DNA of 64,000 nt from Roseovarius halotolerans (GCF_900172255.1 NZ_FWFU01000001.1:62001-126000), one strand, 5' to 3'; shown: positions 32,141 through 42,091, numbered from the stretch's first letter. Notes: generated by a model not told the origin, from the sequence alone. Numbers and translations are program-made.

Positions 32141-32893
32141 TCAGCGGATCGACTTGATCGAGCTTTCCAGGAGGTGTCTGGTATAGGGCGATTTCGCCTC
32201 GAGGCGGCGCATGTCCGCGACGCTCAGGACTTCCTCGAAGGCACCTTGCTGCATCACCGCGATCCGCTCACACAAATGGCCGACCACGCCCAGATCGTGC
32301 GAGACCATGATGTAGGTCAGATCGTGTTCGCTCCGCAGGTCCACCAGAAGGTTCAGGATCTCTGCCTGAACGGATACATCCAGGGCCGAGGTCGGTTCGT
32401 CCAGCAACAGGATCGACGGGCCGCTGGCCAGCGCGCGCGCGATGGCGACGCGCTGTCTCTGACCGCCCGACAACTGGTGCGGATAGCGAAAGCGGAACCC
32501 CGACCCAAGCCCGACATCGTCCAGCAGGCGGGCGATCCGGGTATTGATGTCCTTCACGCCATGCAGATGCATCACCTCGGACAAGACCCGATCCACGGTC
32601 TGGCGCGGGTGCAGCGACGCATAGGGGTCCTGGAACACCATCTGCACCTTGCTATAGAACGCCTTGCTGCGCCGTCGCCCAAGCGGCTCACCATCCACCA
32701 CCATCGTCCCCGACCAGGTGGGCACCAGACCGGCAATGGCGCGCAGGATTGTCGATTTGCCCGAGCCGCTTTCGCCGACCAGGCCGAAACTCTCGCCCTT
32801 CGCGACATCGAAACTCACATCGCGCACGGCATAGGCCCGCTCGGCGCCCACGCCGAACCAGACATTCAGATCCGAGACCGTCAGCGCGCTCAT
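32141..32893 (-). CDS. ABC transporter ATP-binding protein, DppF-like
   Basis: A 250-residue nucleotide-binding subunit. Walker A is GLVGESGSGKST (about residues 38-49), the Q-loop lies in MVFQDPYASLHPRQ, the signature is LSGGQRQRVAIARAL (about 142-156), and Walker B is ILLLDEPTSALDVS. The C-terminus has the truncated peptide-transporter tail (SPYTRHLLESSI). The start at 32893 overlaps the stop of the DppD-like gene. It powers import by the DppB/DppC-like pair together with its partner ATPase. Confidence 0.92.
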   Translation of the reverse strand: MSALTVSDLNVWFGVGAERAYAVRDVSFDVAKGESFGLVGESGSGKSTILRAIAGLVPTWSGTMVVDGEPLGRRRSKAFYSKVQMVFQDPYASLHPRQTVDRVLSEVMHLHGVKDINTRIARLLDDVGLGSGFRFRYPHQLSGGQRQRVAIARALASGPSILLLDEPTSALDVSVQAEILNLLVDLRSEHDLTYIMVSHDLGVVGHLCERIAVMQQGAFEEVLSVADMRRLEAKSPYTRHLLESSIKSIR

Positions 32894-33753
32894 TGCCGCG
32901 CACTCACGGACGGGGCTTCGCGCCATTCGGGGTCGCGTTTCAGCACCTCGAGCCTCTCGCGCGGATGTTCCAGATCGGGCACCGAATTGAGCAGGCCCAG
33001 CGTATAAGGATGGCGCGCGTTGCGCAGCTCATCTGCCTTGCAGGTCTCGACGATGCGCCCGGCATACATGATGACGATACGGTCACAGAACTTGGCGACA
33101 AGGTTGAGGTCATGGCTGATGAACATGAGGCCCATGCCGCGATCGCGCACCAGCTTGTCGATGATGTCCAGAACCTGAAGCTGCACCGACACGTCCAGCG
33201 CCGATGTGGGTTCGTCCGCGATCAGGATCTCGGGGCTGGGCAGCAGCATCATGGCGATCATGATCCGCTGTCCCATGCCGCCCGATACCTCGTGCGGATA
33301 AAGCTCATAGACCCGCTCGGGGTCGCGGATCGCCACCTCGTCCAGCATCGCCAGCGCGCGGCGGCGTGCCTCGCCGCGCGAGACCTTCTCATGCGCGCGC
33401 AACGCCTCGACCAGTTGCTGGCCGACGGTCATCACGGGGTTCAGCGAAAACTTCGGGTCCTGCATGATCATCGAGACGCGCCCGCCCCTGAGCTGGCGCA
33501 TCCGGGATTCCGGCGCGCTCAGGATATCCTCGCCATGCATTTCCAGCTTGTCGGCCTCGATCATGCCGGGCGGGCGGATCAGCCGCAGGATCGCACGCCC
33601 TGTCATGGATTTGCCGGAGCCGCTTTCGCCGACGATGCCAAGGCGTTCCTTGCCAAGGGTAAAGGACACACCGCGCACCGCGTCAAAGACGCCCGAGCGC
33701 GTGCGAAACCGCACCCAGAGGTTCTCCACATCCAGAAGGGGGGCATCGGTCAT
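32890..33753 (-). CDS. ABC transporter ATP-binding protein, DppD-like
   Basis: A 287-residue ATPase starting at ATG 33753. Walker A is GIVGESGSGKSMT, the signature is VSGGMGQRIMIAMML and Walker B is EILIADEPTSALDVS; HPYTLGLLNSVPD near the end is the oligopeptide-family C-terminal motif. A Cys in the C-terminal region (ETCKADEL) is present, but the typical Fe-S-binding Cys cluster of some DppD proteins is not seen. It overlaps both neighbouring genes by 4 bases. Confidence 0.92.
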   Translation of the reverse strand: MTDAPLLDVENLWVRFRTRSGVFDAVRGVSFTLGKERLGIVGESGSGKSMTGRAILRLIRPPGMIEADKLEMHGEDILSAPESRMRQLRGGRVSMIMQDPKFSLNPVMTVGQQLVEALRAHEKVSRGEARRRALAMLDEVAIRDPERVYELYPHEVSGGMGQRIMIAMMLLPSPEILIADEPTSALDVSVQLQVLDIIDKLVRDRGMGLMFISHDLNLVAKFCDRIVIMYAGRIVETCKADELRNARHPYTLGLLNSVPDLEHPRERLEVLKRDPEWREAPSVSARQ

Positions 33754-34664
33754 GAATGGTCCTCTTTCGGGTCGAGCACGTCGCGCATCCCGTCGCCCAG
33801 CAGGTTGAACGCGAGACTGATGGCAAAGATGGCGATTCCGGGGATCGTCGCGACCCACCAGTAATCGAGGATGTATTTGCGCCCCTCCGAGATCATCGCG
33901 CCCCATTCCGGGCTGGGGGGCTGCGCGCCAAGACCGAGAAAGCCAAGCCCGGCTGCCGTCAGGATGATCCCCGCCATGTCCAGCGTGACACGGATGACCA
34001 GCGACGAGATACAGAGCGGCCAGATATGGCGCGTGACGATACGGAACGGCCCCGCACCCTGCAGCTTGATCGCGTGGATGAAATCGGAATTGCGGATGGT
34101 CAGGGTCTCGGCCCGGGCGATCCGGGCATAGGGGGGCCATGCCGTCAGCGAAATCGCCAGAACCGCGTTCTCGATCCCCGCGCCGAGGGCGGCCACGAAG
34201 GCGAGCGCAAGGATCAGCCGCGGAAAGGCGAGGAAGATGTCGGTCACCCGCATCAGCACCACGTCGATCCAGCCACCTGCATAGCCCGACACCGTTCCCA
34301 CGATCAGCCCGACGACCGGCGCGACCATCACCACAAGCGCGACGATATAGATCGAGATCCGCGCCCCGTAGAGCAGCCGCGAATAGATGTCCCGGCCAAG
34401 ACTGTCGGTCCCGAAGAGATGGCCGTTCTCGCCGGGCGCCAGCAATCTCTGGCCCAGGTCCTGCGCAAAGGGATCATGCGTCGCCAGAAGCGGCGCGAAG
34501 ATCGCCGCAAGAATCAGGAAGGCCAGTACGAACAGCCCCAGCATCGCCAGCGTGTTCGACCTCAGCGTCAGCCAGCCCTTGTACCAGGACGCCCAGCGCG
34601 CTTGACGCCGCGATGTCGGCTCTTCGGCCAGAAGCCACTCGCGTAACCCTTGGGATGCACTCAT
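33750..34664 (-). CDS. ABC transporter permease, DppC-like
   Basis: A 304-residue permease with a long N-terminal cytoplasmic segment, a first span near residues 35-58, and five further spans after residue 100. The interface loop is visible as ARIARAETLTIRNSDFIHA (about 200-220). FGTDSLGRDIYSRLLYGAR near residue 95 is the conserved DppC family motif. It pairs with the DppB-like permease encoded immediately upstream in the operon (4-base overlap). Confidence 0.92.
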   Translation of the reverse strand: MSASQGLREWLLAEEPTSRRQARWASWYKGWLTLRSNTLAMLGLFVLAFLILAAIFAPLLATHDPFAQDLGQRLLAPGENGHLFGTDSLGRDIYSRLLYGARISIYIVALVVMVAPVVGLIVGTVSGYAGGWIDVVLMRVTDIFLAFPRLILALAFVAALGAGIENAVLAISLTAWPPYARIARAETLTIRNSDFIHAIKLQGAGPFRIVTRHIWPLCISSLVIRVTLDMAGIILTAAGLGFLGLGAQPPSPEWGAMISEGRKYILDYWWVATIPGIAIFAISLAFNLLGDGMRDVLDPKEDHS

Positions 34665-35716
34665 TTGGACCTCGGATCGAAGAAACGGTAAAGCAGGTCG
34701 GAGAAGATGTTGATCGCCACGAAGATCGTGCCGATGACGATCGTTCCCCCCAGCACCGAATTCATGTCATTCGCCAGCAGCGAGGTGGTGATGTATTGCC
34801 CGAGACCGGGCCATGCGAAGATGATCTCGGTCAGCACCGAGCCCTCCAACAGGTTGGCATAGGCCAGCGCGATCACCGTGATCAGCTGAATGCGGATATT
34901 GCGAAAGGCATGGCCCCAGACCACCTGCCATTCGCTGAGTCCCTTGACCCGTGCCGTGATGACATATTCCGACCCAAGCTGTTCCAGCATGAAGGAGCGC
35001 GTCATCCGGCTGATATAGGCAAGGCTGTAATAACCGAGCAGGGACGCTGGCAGGATGATATGCGAAAACGCGCTGCGAAACACCGCCCATTCTCCGCGCA
35101 ATGCGCTGTCGATCAGCAGCATGCCGGTGATCGGCTCGACGATGCCCTGATAGAAGATGCCCAGCCGCCCCGGACCGGCCACCCAGCCAAGGATGCCGTA
35201 AAAGATCAAGAGCCCCACAAGGCCCAGCCAGAAGATCGGCATCGAATACCCGATCAGCCCGACGAAGCGCGCCAGCTGGTCGATCCAGCTGCCGCGGCGC
35301 ACGGCGGCGATGACCCCGAGCGGAACGCCCAGGACGACGCCGAACAGCGTGCCGAGCGTCGCCAGCTCAAGCGTGGCGGGAAATACCCGCGCGATATCGG
35401 TCGTGACCTTCTGTCCGGTGCGGATGGATTCGCCCAGGTCGCCCCGAAGCACATCGGTGACATAGATCCAGAACTGCGTCAGCAGCGGCTTGTCCAGCCC
35501 GAGGTCGCGGAAGGTCTGGTTGTACTGCGCCTGCGTCGCCCTTTCGCCGATAACCGCCAGAACCGGGTCGATCGGCATGACCCGGCCAATCATGAATGTT
35601 ACGAAAAGAAGGCCGAGGATCGTCGCCGCCACGGTTGCCAGCGTGGCCAGGGTCTTCTTCAGCCATGGCGGGAAGGACGACGCGCGCCGTCCTTCCCCAT
35701 GTGTCGTATCGGCCAT
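34661..35716 (-). CDS. ABC transporter permease, DppB-like
   Basis: A 351-residue permease with six hydrophobic spans. GDLGESIRTGQKVTTDIAR near residue 95 is the DppB family motif after the first periplasmic loop, and YVITARVKGLSEWQVVWGHA (about 258-277) is the ATPase-contacting EAA-type loop. It starts one codon boundary after the binding-protein gene ends and overlaps the DppC-like gene. The pair forms the channel for a peptide or a peptide-like solute. Confidence 0.92.
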   Translation of the reverse strand: MADTTHGEGRRASSFPPWLKKTLATLATVAATILGLLFVTFMIGRVMPIDPVLAVIGERATQAQYNQTFRDLGLDKPLLTQFWIYVTDVLRGDLGESIRTGQKVTTDIARVFPATLELATLGTLFGVVLGVPLGVIAAVRRGSWIDQLARFVGLIGYSMPIFWLGLVGLLIFYGILGWVAGPGRLGIFYQGIVEPITGMLLIDSALRGEWAVFRSAFSHIILPASLLGYYSLAYISRMTRSFMLEQLGSEYVITARVKGLSEWQVVWGHAFRNIRIQLITVIALAYANLLEGSVLTEIIFAWPGLGQYITTSLLANDMNSVLGGTIVIGTIFVAINIFSDLLYRFFDPRSK

Positions 35717-37312
35717 TTACTTGGTGATGACCCAGTAGGACACCGCCGTGGTCGCACCACCGGCCACGAAATTCTCGACACTTTCCTTCATGCCATTCTG
35801 TTCGATCTGCTGGAACATGATACCGAACGGGCTGACCTTCTGGTGCTCGCGCTGCAATTCAAGATACATCTCGCGGCGGGTGTCGGTGTCGTTCTCGACC
35901 ACCGCGGCAAGGGTCTTCTCGGTCATTTCGGGGATGCCCCAGGCATTGCGCCATGCAAGCAGGCCGGTTGCGCCAGCCTCGTCCGAATTGTCGGGGTTGA
36001 CCGCGAAAGTGCCCGCATTGGTGTTGGGGTCGGGATAGTCCGGTCCCCAGGCGCCAAGATAGATGTCATGCTCGCGGGCGCGATAGCGATCCAGCGTCTG
36101 CGCCCCGGTGCCGACGATCAGCTCGATATCGCAGCCAAGCTGCCCCCAAGTGTTCTGAAGCGACTGGCCGATATCAAGACGTTCCTGTGCATCGCGCACC
36201 GAAATCTTGATCGCGCCGCAATCGGGATGCGCGGACTCGGCCAGCGCGGCCTTGGCGGCCTCGATATCGAACGAATAGGGCGTCTCGTCGAGCGCCCCGA
36301 GGAACGTGCGCGGCAGGAACGCCTGGTGCACCGTATACTGGCCCTTGAGGAACGAACCCGACATGCCCTCGTAGTCGGTTGCCAGCTTCAGCGCCTCGAG
36401 AACCTTCGGGTCCGACAGCATCTCGTTCTTCTGGTTGGCGGACCAATACATCAGGCGGCCGCGCAGCTCGTCGACGATCTTGACGCCCTCTGCGTCCTCA
36501 AGGCCCGCGACGTCTTCGGGTGACAGGTTGCGCGCCACGTCGATATCGCCGCGCTCAAGCTGCAGCCGCTGGGTGGCGCTTTCCTGGATGTGCTGGACGA
36601 TCACCCGCTCCATCGCCGGCTTCTCGCCGCCGAAATTCGGGTTGAGATCCAGCAGCACGCTTTCGCTCGGGCGCCATTCCACCACCTTGTAGGGGCCGGA
36701 GCCCGCGGTATTGGTGCGCAGCCATTCGCTGCCCTTGTCGCCATCGACCTCGTTCGCCATCGCGGTTTCCATATCGACGATCCCGCCGATGGTCGCCGTC
36801 AGGCAGTTCAGCACGAAGGACAGCGCATAGGGCTTGTCCAGCGTCAGCACCAGCGTCTTGTCGTCCGTCGCCACGATGGTCTCTTCGACATTGTCGGGCG
36901 TGAAACCGAACTGGGTCAGGATGAAGGACGGCGTCTTGTCGAGCGTCACCGCCCGGCGCAGCGAAAACTCCGCATCCTTGGCCGTCACCGGATTGCCGGA
37001 CGAAAAGACATGCCCCTCGGCCATGGTGAAGGTGATGGTCTTGCCGTCCTCGGAAATCTCCCAGCTTTCGGCCAGCTGCGGCTGATATCCGGCGTCAAGA
37101 TCGAGCGGGTCGAAATTGACCAGCTTCTGATAGACATTGCGGCTGACATCGGCGCCCGCGAATTCAAAGCTCTCCGCCGGATCGAACGTCTTGATGTCGT
37201 CGATCCGGTTCGCGATGACCAGCATGTTGGGCGGCGTCTCGGCGGCGACCGGCACCGCAAGGCCAGCGGCCATGAATGATGCGACCACAGCAGCGGCAAA
37301 TGATTTCTTCAT
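35717..37312 (-). CDS. ABC transporter substrate-binding protein, family 5 (peptide-type)
   Basis: A 531-residue periplasmic receptor with a Sec signal peptide (Lys-Lys start, hydrophobic core, Ala-x-Ala site near residue 24). The mature chain begins NMLVIANRIDDIKTFDPAES, the usual entry to SBP family 5 (DppA/OppA), followed by the EISEDGKTITFTMAEG strand. Long proteins of this type bind peptides, opines or glycosides. As first gene of the operon it should be the most abundant product. The adjacent M19 dipeptidase supports a dipeptide ligand. Confidence 0.9.
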   Translation of the reverse strand: MKKSFAAAVVASFMAAGLAVPVAAETPPNMLVIANRIDDIKTFDPAESFEFAGADVSRNVYQKLVNFDPLDLDAGYQPQLAESWEISEDGKTITFTMAEGHVFSSGNPVTAKDAEFSLRRAVTLDKTPSFILTQFGFTPDNVEETIVATDDKTLVLTLDKPYALSFVLNCLTATIGGIVDMETAMANEVDGDKGSEWLRTNTAGSGPYKVVEWRPSESVLLDLNPNFGGEKPAMERVIVQHIQESATQRLQLERGDIDVARNLSPEDVAGLEDAEGVKIVDELRGRLMYWSANQKNEMLSDPKVLEALKLATDYEGMSGSFLKGQYTVHQAFLPRTFLGALDETPYSFDIEAAKAALAESAHPDCGAIKISVRDAQERLDIGQSLQNTWGQLGCDIELIVGTGAQTLDRYRAREHDIYLGAWGPDYPDPNTNAGTFAVNPDNSDEAGATGLLAWRNAWGIPEMTEKTLAAVVENDTDTRREMYLELQREHQKVSPFGIMFQQIEQNGMKESVENFVAGGATTAVSYWVITK

Positions 37313-37334
37313 TGTGTAACTCCCTGTTTCATTT

Positions 37335-38384
37335 TTATTCTCCCCACGTTTTTCGCAGGACTCTTAACCAGTTCCCATGCGTGATATTGGTCATCAGACC
37401 ATCATCCACACCATGAGCACGAAGTGCCGACAGCAGATGAGGCAGGCCCGCGCAATCACCGATCGGTTCGGGAACAAGCGCACCGTCGAAATCAGATCCA
37501 AACCCGACCCGATCCTCACCCAAATTCTCGACCAGATGGTCAAAGTGTCTGAGCATTATGTCAAGCTCAAATTCCGCATTCATCTGCCCGTCGGGCCGAA
37601 GGAAGGCGCTGGCGAAATTGATGCCCACCATTCCATCACTGTCGCGGATCATGCCCAATTGCTGATCGGTCAGGTTGCGCGAATGCGGGCATACCGCCCA
37701 GGCATTGGAATGGGTGGCCACAAGCGGGGCGTCGGAAATGCGCGCCACGTCTTCGACACCCTTCGCATTGAGATGCGACAGGTCGACCAGAATCCCGAGT
37801 TGGTTGCATTCGCGGACCAGGGCTTTGCCGGCCTCGGTCAGCCCCGGCCCGATATCGGGATCGGACGGATAGCGGAAGGGCACGCCATGACCCCAGACCG
37901 TCTCGCGGCTCCAGACCGGCCCCAGCGAGCGAAGCCCGCGCGCGTGCCACGCATGCAGGCGCTCGAAATCCCGATCAATCGCCTCTGCGCCCTCGATATG
38001 GATGACGGCGGCCATTTCATCGCCCGGCAGCGCCGCGGCCACCTCGTCTGCGGTCCGGCAGATACGCACCGCACCCGCGTTTTCAAGATCGTCCATGACG
38101 TCAAAACCGCGTTCGGTCCAGGTCAGCGCATCATCCTCGGAGATCGGGTCGGGAAGAGGGATGTCGTAGGACGCGTTGCGCATCTCGTCATGGCGGACAT
38201 CCTTGTTGCCGGGACTGGGCACGAAGATCGCGAACATCCCCCCGCCAAAGCCCCCACGCTTGGCACGCGGCTTGTCGATATGGCCATCCGTAAGCCCCGA
38301 GGCCACGCCCTCGGCGGTCACATCACCGCGAAGCAACCGCAAGGTCAGGTCGTTGTGACCGTCAAAAACTGGAAATCCGCTCAT
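37335..38384 (-). CDS. Membrane dipeptidase family (M19) peptidase
   Basis: A 349-residue zinc amidohydrolase-fold peptidase. VFDGHNDLTLR at residues 6-16 carries the first His and Asp ligands, HIEGAEAI near 128-135 the bridging Glu, and the SHLNAKG and THSNAWAVCPHSRNLTD segments the later His ligands; FGSDFDG is the C-terminal family motif. It has no signal peptide and therefore should act in the cytoplasm on imported dipeptides. It directly precedes the peptide ABC operon on the same strand, with 22 bases between them. Confidence 0.9.
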   Translation of the reverse strand: MSGFPVFDGHNDLTLRLLRGDVTAEGVASGLTDGHIDKPRAKRGGFGGGMFAIFVPSPGNKDVRHDEMRNASYDIPLPDPISEDDALTWTERGFDVMDDLENAGAVRICRTADEVAAALPGDEMAAVIHIEGAEAIDRDFERLHAWHARGLRSLGPVWSRETVWGHGVPFRYPSDPDIGPGLTEAGKALVRECNQLGILVDLSHLNAKGVEDVARISDAPLVATHSNAWAVCPHSRNLTDQQLGMIRDSDGMVGINFASAFLRPDGQMNAEFELDIMLRHFDHLVENLGEDRVGFGSDFDGALVPEPIGDCAGLPHLLSALRAHGVDDGLMTNITHGNWLRVLRKTWGE

Positions 38385-38550
38385 TCTGTCACCTGTATTG
38401 TCTTGTTGTGAAGCCGCCCTGATTTCGGGGCGCGGGCAGACGCCTTGGGGAAAATCCGCTCAACCGTGTGTTGCCTGAACCTCGGCCAAAGCGCGCGGAA
38501 CTGCAAACGGATTCGACGCGCGCCTCGCTTACGCGGTTTCGCCTTCCATA

Positions 38551-38564
38551 TTGCGTTTTCACAA
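38551..38564. promoter_or_regulatory. FNR/NNR-type box upstream of nirK
   Basis: TTGCGTTTTCACAA has the TTG-N8-CAA spacing of FNR/DNR/NnrR operators. It lies 67 bases before the nirK start, where a box centred near -41 would place transcription start about 30 bases before the ribosome-binding site. A Dnr/NnrR-like gene is encoded 10 kb downstream. Confidence 0.7.
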
Positions 38565-38630
38565 CGTTCTGCGTCCGCATCGGTCCTATTCTCCCTTCAA
38601 ACGACATTCATACCTGAAAGGAGAATGAAA

Positions 38631-39752
38631 ATGCTGACGAGACGAGCCGCACTGATGGGGGTCGCCGGAATGGCGTCCCTGCCCATCCTCGCCAAGGCCG
38701 CGAAAGCCGACGAATCTTTCAAGCCGGTCGCCGCGCCCGCCGACCTGTCCAAGCTCAAGCGCATCCGCCGCGAGCTGGTCGCACCGCCCTTCGTGCATGA
38801 ACACGAGCAGGTCGCGACCCATGAACCCTGCATCGTCGAATTCGAGATGACGATCATCGAGAAGGAATTGCAGATCGCCGATGACGCCTGGTTGCAGGCG
38901 ATGACCTTCAACGGCTCGGTTCCCGGCCCGATGATGGTGGTGCATGAGGGCGATTACGTCGAACTGACCCTGATCAACCCGCCCGAAAACATGCTTCAGC
39001 ACAATATCGACTTCCACGCCTCCACCGGCGCGTTGGGAGGCGGGGCGCTGACGCTGGTCAATCCGGGCGAAAAGACGATCCTGCGCTTCAAGGCGACCCG
39101 CCCCGGCACCTTCGTCTATCACTGTGCGCCGGGCGGCCCGATGATCCCCTGGCACGTCGTGTCCGGCATGGCCGGTGCGATCATGGTGCTGCCGCGCGAC
39201 GGGTTGCGCGATCATGAAGGGCGGCAGGTGAAATACGACCGCGTCTACTATATCGGCGAGAACGAATACTACATTCCGAAGAACGCGGATGGCAGCTACA
39301 TGCGTTTCGCCGATGTCGGTGAAAGCTACGGCGACACGGTCGACCTGATGAACAAGCTGATTCCCAGCCATGTGGTGTTCAACGGCAAGGTCGGCGCTCT
39401 GACCGGGGATAACGCGCTGAAGGCCAAGCAGGGCGAGAAGGTGCTCTTCGTTCACAGCCAGGCCAACCGCGATACCCGGCCCCACCTGATCGGCGGGCAT
39501 GGCGACCTCGTCTGGGAAACCGGCAAGTTCAACAACCCGCCCGAGCGCGACCTTGAAACCTGGTTCATCCGTGGCGGCTCCGCCGGGGCGGCGCTCTACG
39601 AGTTCCTTCAGCCGGGCGTCTATGCCTATGTGAACCACAACCTGATCGAGGCCGTGAACCTTGGCGCGACGGGCCATGTGGTGGTCGAGGGCGACTGGAA
39701 CAACGACCTGATGGAACAGGTTCTTGCGCCGACCGAACTGACCGGAATCTGA
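38631..39752 (+). CDS. nirK: Copper-containing nitrite reductase
   Basis: A 373-residue periplasmic enzyme that reduces nitrite to nitric oxide. A twin-arginine signal (TRRAALMG) starts the chain. Type 1 copper ligands are His124, Cys165, His175 and Met180; type 2 ligands are His129, His164 and His336; the proton-relay Asp127 and a His in RPHLIGGHG are also present. All ligands are intact. The ATG at 38631 is chosen because AAAGGAG lies 7 bases before it; the ATG at 38625 is too close. It forms an operon with nirV and is preceded by an FNR/NNR-type box. Confidence 0.97.
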   Translation: MLTRRAALMGVAGMASLPILAKAAKADESFKPVAAPADLSKLKRIRRELVAPPFVHEHEQVATHEPCIVEFEMTIIEKELQIADDAWLQAMTFNGSVPGPMMVVHEGDYVELTLINPPENMLQHNIDFHASTGALGGGALTLVNPGEKTILRFKATRPGTFVYHCAPGGPMIPWHVVSGMAGAIMVLPRDGLRDHEGRQVKYDRVYYIGENEYYIPKNADGSYMRFADVGESYGDTVDLMNKLIPSHVVFNGKVGALTGDNALKAKQGEKVLFVHSQANRDTRPHLIGGHGDLVWETGKFNNPPERDLETWFIRGGSAGAALYEFLQPGVYAYVNHNLIEAVNLGATGHVVVEGDWNNDLMEQVLAPTELTGI

Positions 39753-39774
39753 ACCAACCGGAAGACCGGGCAGG

Positions 39775-39805
39775 GCGGGGCGGTCGTGAAAAACGGCCGC
39801 CCCGC
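39775..39805 (+). terminator. Hairpin between nirK and nirV (possible attenuator)
   Basis: GCGGGGCGG (39775-39783) pairs with CCGCCCCGC (39797-39805) around a 13-base loop containing AAAAA. Only TTGTCC follows, so termination would be partial. It could lower nirV expression relative to nirK. Confidence 0.55.
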
Positions 39806-39828
39806 TTGTCCTTGAAAGGATCGGGATC

Positions 39829-40635
39829 ATGAAATCCATGCTGTTGCTGCCACTGCTTGCCGTCACCGCGCTGGCCGGAGTGCTTGTCGAGCGCGAGTCC
39901 CTCGCGCCCGCGCCTTCGCTCCCGCAAAAGGACCTGCCTGTGACTGTCGCGATTCCCGCCGGCGAGATCGCCTTTCGCCCGATGGGAAATTTCAGTCATG
40001 CGGGCAAGACCCGGATGCCGGGCTGGACAACGGTGCCGGTCGCGGCGTTCGAGATCATGAAACACCAGGTCACGCGCGATGCCTATGCCGCTTGCGTGGC
40101 CGATGGCGGTTGCGCCGAGGTGCCCGCCCAGGGCGGCAGCCTGCCCCAGACCCATGTCAGCTGGCAGGATGCCAGCGCCTATGCCCAATGGTTCTCGGCG
40201 CGCAGCGGCATGACATGGCGTCTGCCCACCGAAGCGGAATGGCAGCGCGCCGCCGCCGAACGACACGGCGATGCCCTGCCAGAGCCCGAGGATCTCGATC
40301 CGGGGCAACGTATGCTGGCGCAGTACCAGTCCGGTATCCTCCTGCGCGGCAGCGCCAATCTCGCGCTCAGGCCACCGGGCGGCTTTGGCGCCAACAGCCT
40401 CGGCGTGGCCGACATGGCCGGGAATGTCTGGGAATGGACCGATGACTGCTTCCGCAACGGCACGATCCTCGAGGATGGCAGCCTTGAGGAAACCGAACCC
40501 TATTGCGGCGTGCGCATCGCGGGCGGGCGGCACCGCGCGGCGGTGATTGACTTCATCCGCGACGCCAGCGTCGGGGGCTGCGCCGCCGGTCTGCCGCCCG
40601 ATTTCCTGGGCTTCCGCCTCGTGCGCGAGGACTGA
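39829..40635 (+). CDS. nirV: NirV, formylglycine-generating-enzyme-like protein
   Basis: A 268-residue protein with an N-terminal signal or anchor (MKSMLLLPLLAVTALAGVL). The SUMF1/FGE-like domain is recognised by HQVTRDAYAAC, THVSWQDASAYAQWFS, WRLPTEAEWQRAA and GVADMAGNVWEWTDDCF, ending in GFRLVRE. NirV accompanies nirK in many denitrifiers; its exact role in nitrite reductase maturation or maintenance is not settled. It follows nirK by 76 bases with a hairpin between them, and a strong bidirectional terminator comes after it. Confidence 0.9.
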   Translation: MKSMLLLPLLAVTALAGVLVERESLAPAPSLPQKDLPVTVAIPAGEIAFRPMGNFSHAGKTRMPGWTTVPVAAFEIMKHQVTRDAYAACVADGGCAEVPAQGGSLPQTHVSWQDASAYAQWFSARSGMTWRLPTEAEWQRAAAERHGDALPEPEDLDPGQRMLAQYQSGILLRGSANLALRPPGGFGANSLGVADMAGNVWEWTDDCFRNGTILEDGSLEETEPYCGVRIAGGRHRAAVIDFIRDASVGGCAAGLPPDFLGFRLVRED

Positions 40636-40644
40636 TCCGATCAA

Positions 40645-40686
40645 AAACGGTGCAGGGCGGATCATTGGTTCCGCCCTGCACCCGTT
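40645..40686. terminator. Bidirectional terminator between nirV and hemN
   Basis: TGCAGGGCGG (40651-40660) pairs with CCGCCCTGCA (40671-40680), flanked by AAAACGG on the left and CCCGTTTT on the right. It can end nirKV transcription rightward and hemN transcription leftward. Confidence 0.85.
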
Positions 40687-40701
40687 TTCGTTTCGCCTTG
40701 C

Positions 40702-42066
40702 TCAGGATGCGCGGCTGTAACGCACACCCTCCGGCATATGCGCATCAAGCGCGCTGGCCACGATCCGCGTCAGCGCGCGCCCCTCGGGGCGGATCTCCAG
40801 CGCATCATCATCCAGCGCCACGAGATCGCCAAACCGCTCCGCCAGAAGCGCCAGCGTCGAATCGAGCGTTGACGCCAGCGGGCCGAAACTGGCCTGCAAT
40901 TCGTTGCGGTCCAGGCGGAATTCGCACATCAGCATCTCGATGGCGCGCGCCCGCAGCAGATCGTCCTGGGTCATCACATGGCCGCGCGCGCCCGCCAGTT
41001 CCCCGGCCTCGATGCGCTGCACATAGGCGGCCGTCGCGGCCGCGTTCTGCACATATCCTCCCGGCAGGCGAGAAATCGACGACGCGCCCATGCCGATCAG
41101 CGTCGGGCAGGTATCGTCCGTGTAGCCCTGGAAATTGCGCCGCAGGCGCCCTTCACGGGCGGCGCGTGCCAGCCCGTCATCATGAAGCGCGAAATGGTCG
41201 ATGCCGATCGCGTCGAACCCCGCGGCGCGGAACCGCGCAGCGGCCTGTTCGGCCAGGTGATAGCGGTCCAGATCGCGCGGCAGTGCGGTATCGTCGATCA
41301 GCTTCTGGCGTTTCGACACCCAGGGTACATGCGCATAACCGAACAGCGCGACCCGGTCCGGGGCCAGTTCAAGCACCCGGCTCACCGTGTCGTCGATCCG
41401 CACGAGGTCCTGATGCGGCAGCCCATAGACCAGATCGGCATTGAGCGAATTGATCCCCGCCGCGCGCAGATCGTCCACGCAGGCTTTCGTGATGTCATAG
41501 GGCTGGATGCGCCCGATCGCCCCCTGCACGAGGGGGTCGAAATCCTGAATGCCGATACTGGCGCGGTTCATGCCCTCGCTGGCCAGCGCGTCGATCTTGG
41601 CGCGGTCCACCATCGTCGGGTCGATCTCGACCGAGAATTCCCAGTCATCCGCTGGCGGGATCACCGCCTTCACGGCCTGCGCCAACCTGTGGACCAGCAC
41701 GGGCGGCAGGATCGTCGGCGTGCCGCCTCCCCAATGCATGCGCCCCATCCGCAGCCCCTCGGGCAGCACCTCGCGCATCAGCGCCAGCTCCTGCTCAAGC
41801 GTGCCGATATAGCTCTCGACCGGGCTCAGGGTCTTGGTGCCCTGGGTGCGGCAGGCGCAGAACCAGCACAGCCGCTCGCAGAACGGGATATGCAGGTAGA
41901 CCGACACCGGCACCGCCGGATCGAGCGCGGCCAGTTCGGCCGCCTGTTGCGTGGCACCGACCGACGGGGCGAAAACCGGCGCGGTCGGATAGGATGTGTA
42001 GCGGGGCACTCTCGAGTCGAACAACCCGAGTTCGGCAAGGCGGATGATCTGTTTCATGAATCTCAT
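40702..42066 (-). CDS. hemN: Oxygen-independent coproporphyrinogen III oxidase
   Basis: A radical SAM enzyme of about 454 residues for anaerobic heme synthesis. The cluster motif HIPFCERLCWFCACRTQ shows the C-x3-C-x2-C-x-C pattern of HemN; the N-terminal RVPRYTSYPTAPVF and the central HWGGGTPT and GLPHQD segments are also typical. The start at 42066 (or 42057) is preferred, because a longer frame would begin inside an FNR-type box at 42092-42105. Heme is needed for the NorCB reductase encoded next door, so co-regulation makes sense. Confidence 0.93.
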   Translation of the reverse strand: MRFMKQIIRLAELGLFDSRVPRYTSYPTAPVFAPSVGATQQAAELAALDPAVPVSVYLHIPFCERLCWFCACRTQGTKTLSPVESYIGTLEQELALMREVLPEGLRMGRMHWGGGTPTILPPVLVHRLAQAVKAVIPPADDWEFSVEIDPTMVDRAKIDALASEGMNRASIGIQDFDPLVQGAIGRIQPYDITKACVDDLRAAGINSLNADLVYGLPHQDLVRIDDTVSRVLELAPDRVALFGYAHVPWVSKRQKLIDDTALPRDLDRYHLAEQAAARFRAAGFDAIGIDHFALHDDGLARAAREGRLRRNFQGYTDDTCPTLIGMGASSISRLPGGYVQNAAATAAYVQRIEAGELAGARGHVMTQDDLLRARAIEMLMCEFRLDRNELQASFGPLASTLDSTLALLAERFGDLVALDDDALEIRPEGRALTRIVASALDAHMPEGVRYSRAS

Positions 42067-42091
42067 ATGCCGGTTTCCAGAGGCGCTGACT

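Noticed and set aside
34139..36523. A 794-codon open frame on the plus strand across the peptide ABC operon.
   Set aside because: Arg/Pro/His-rich shadow without start signal; the opposite strand encodes clear permeases and a binding protein.
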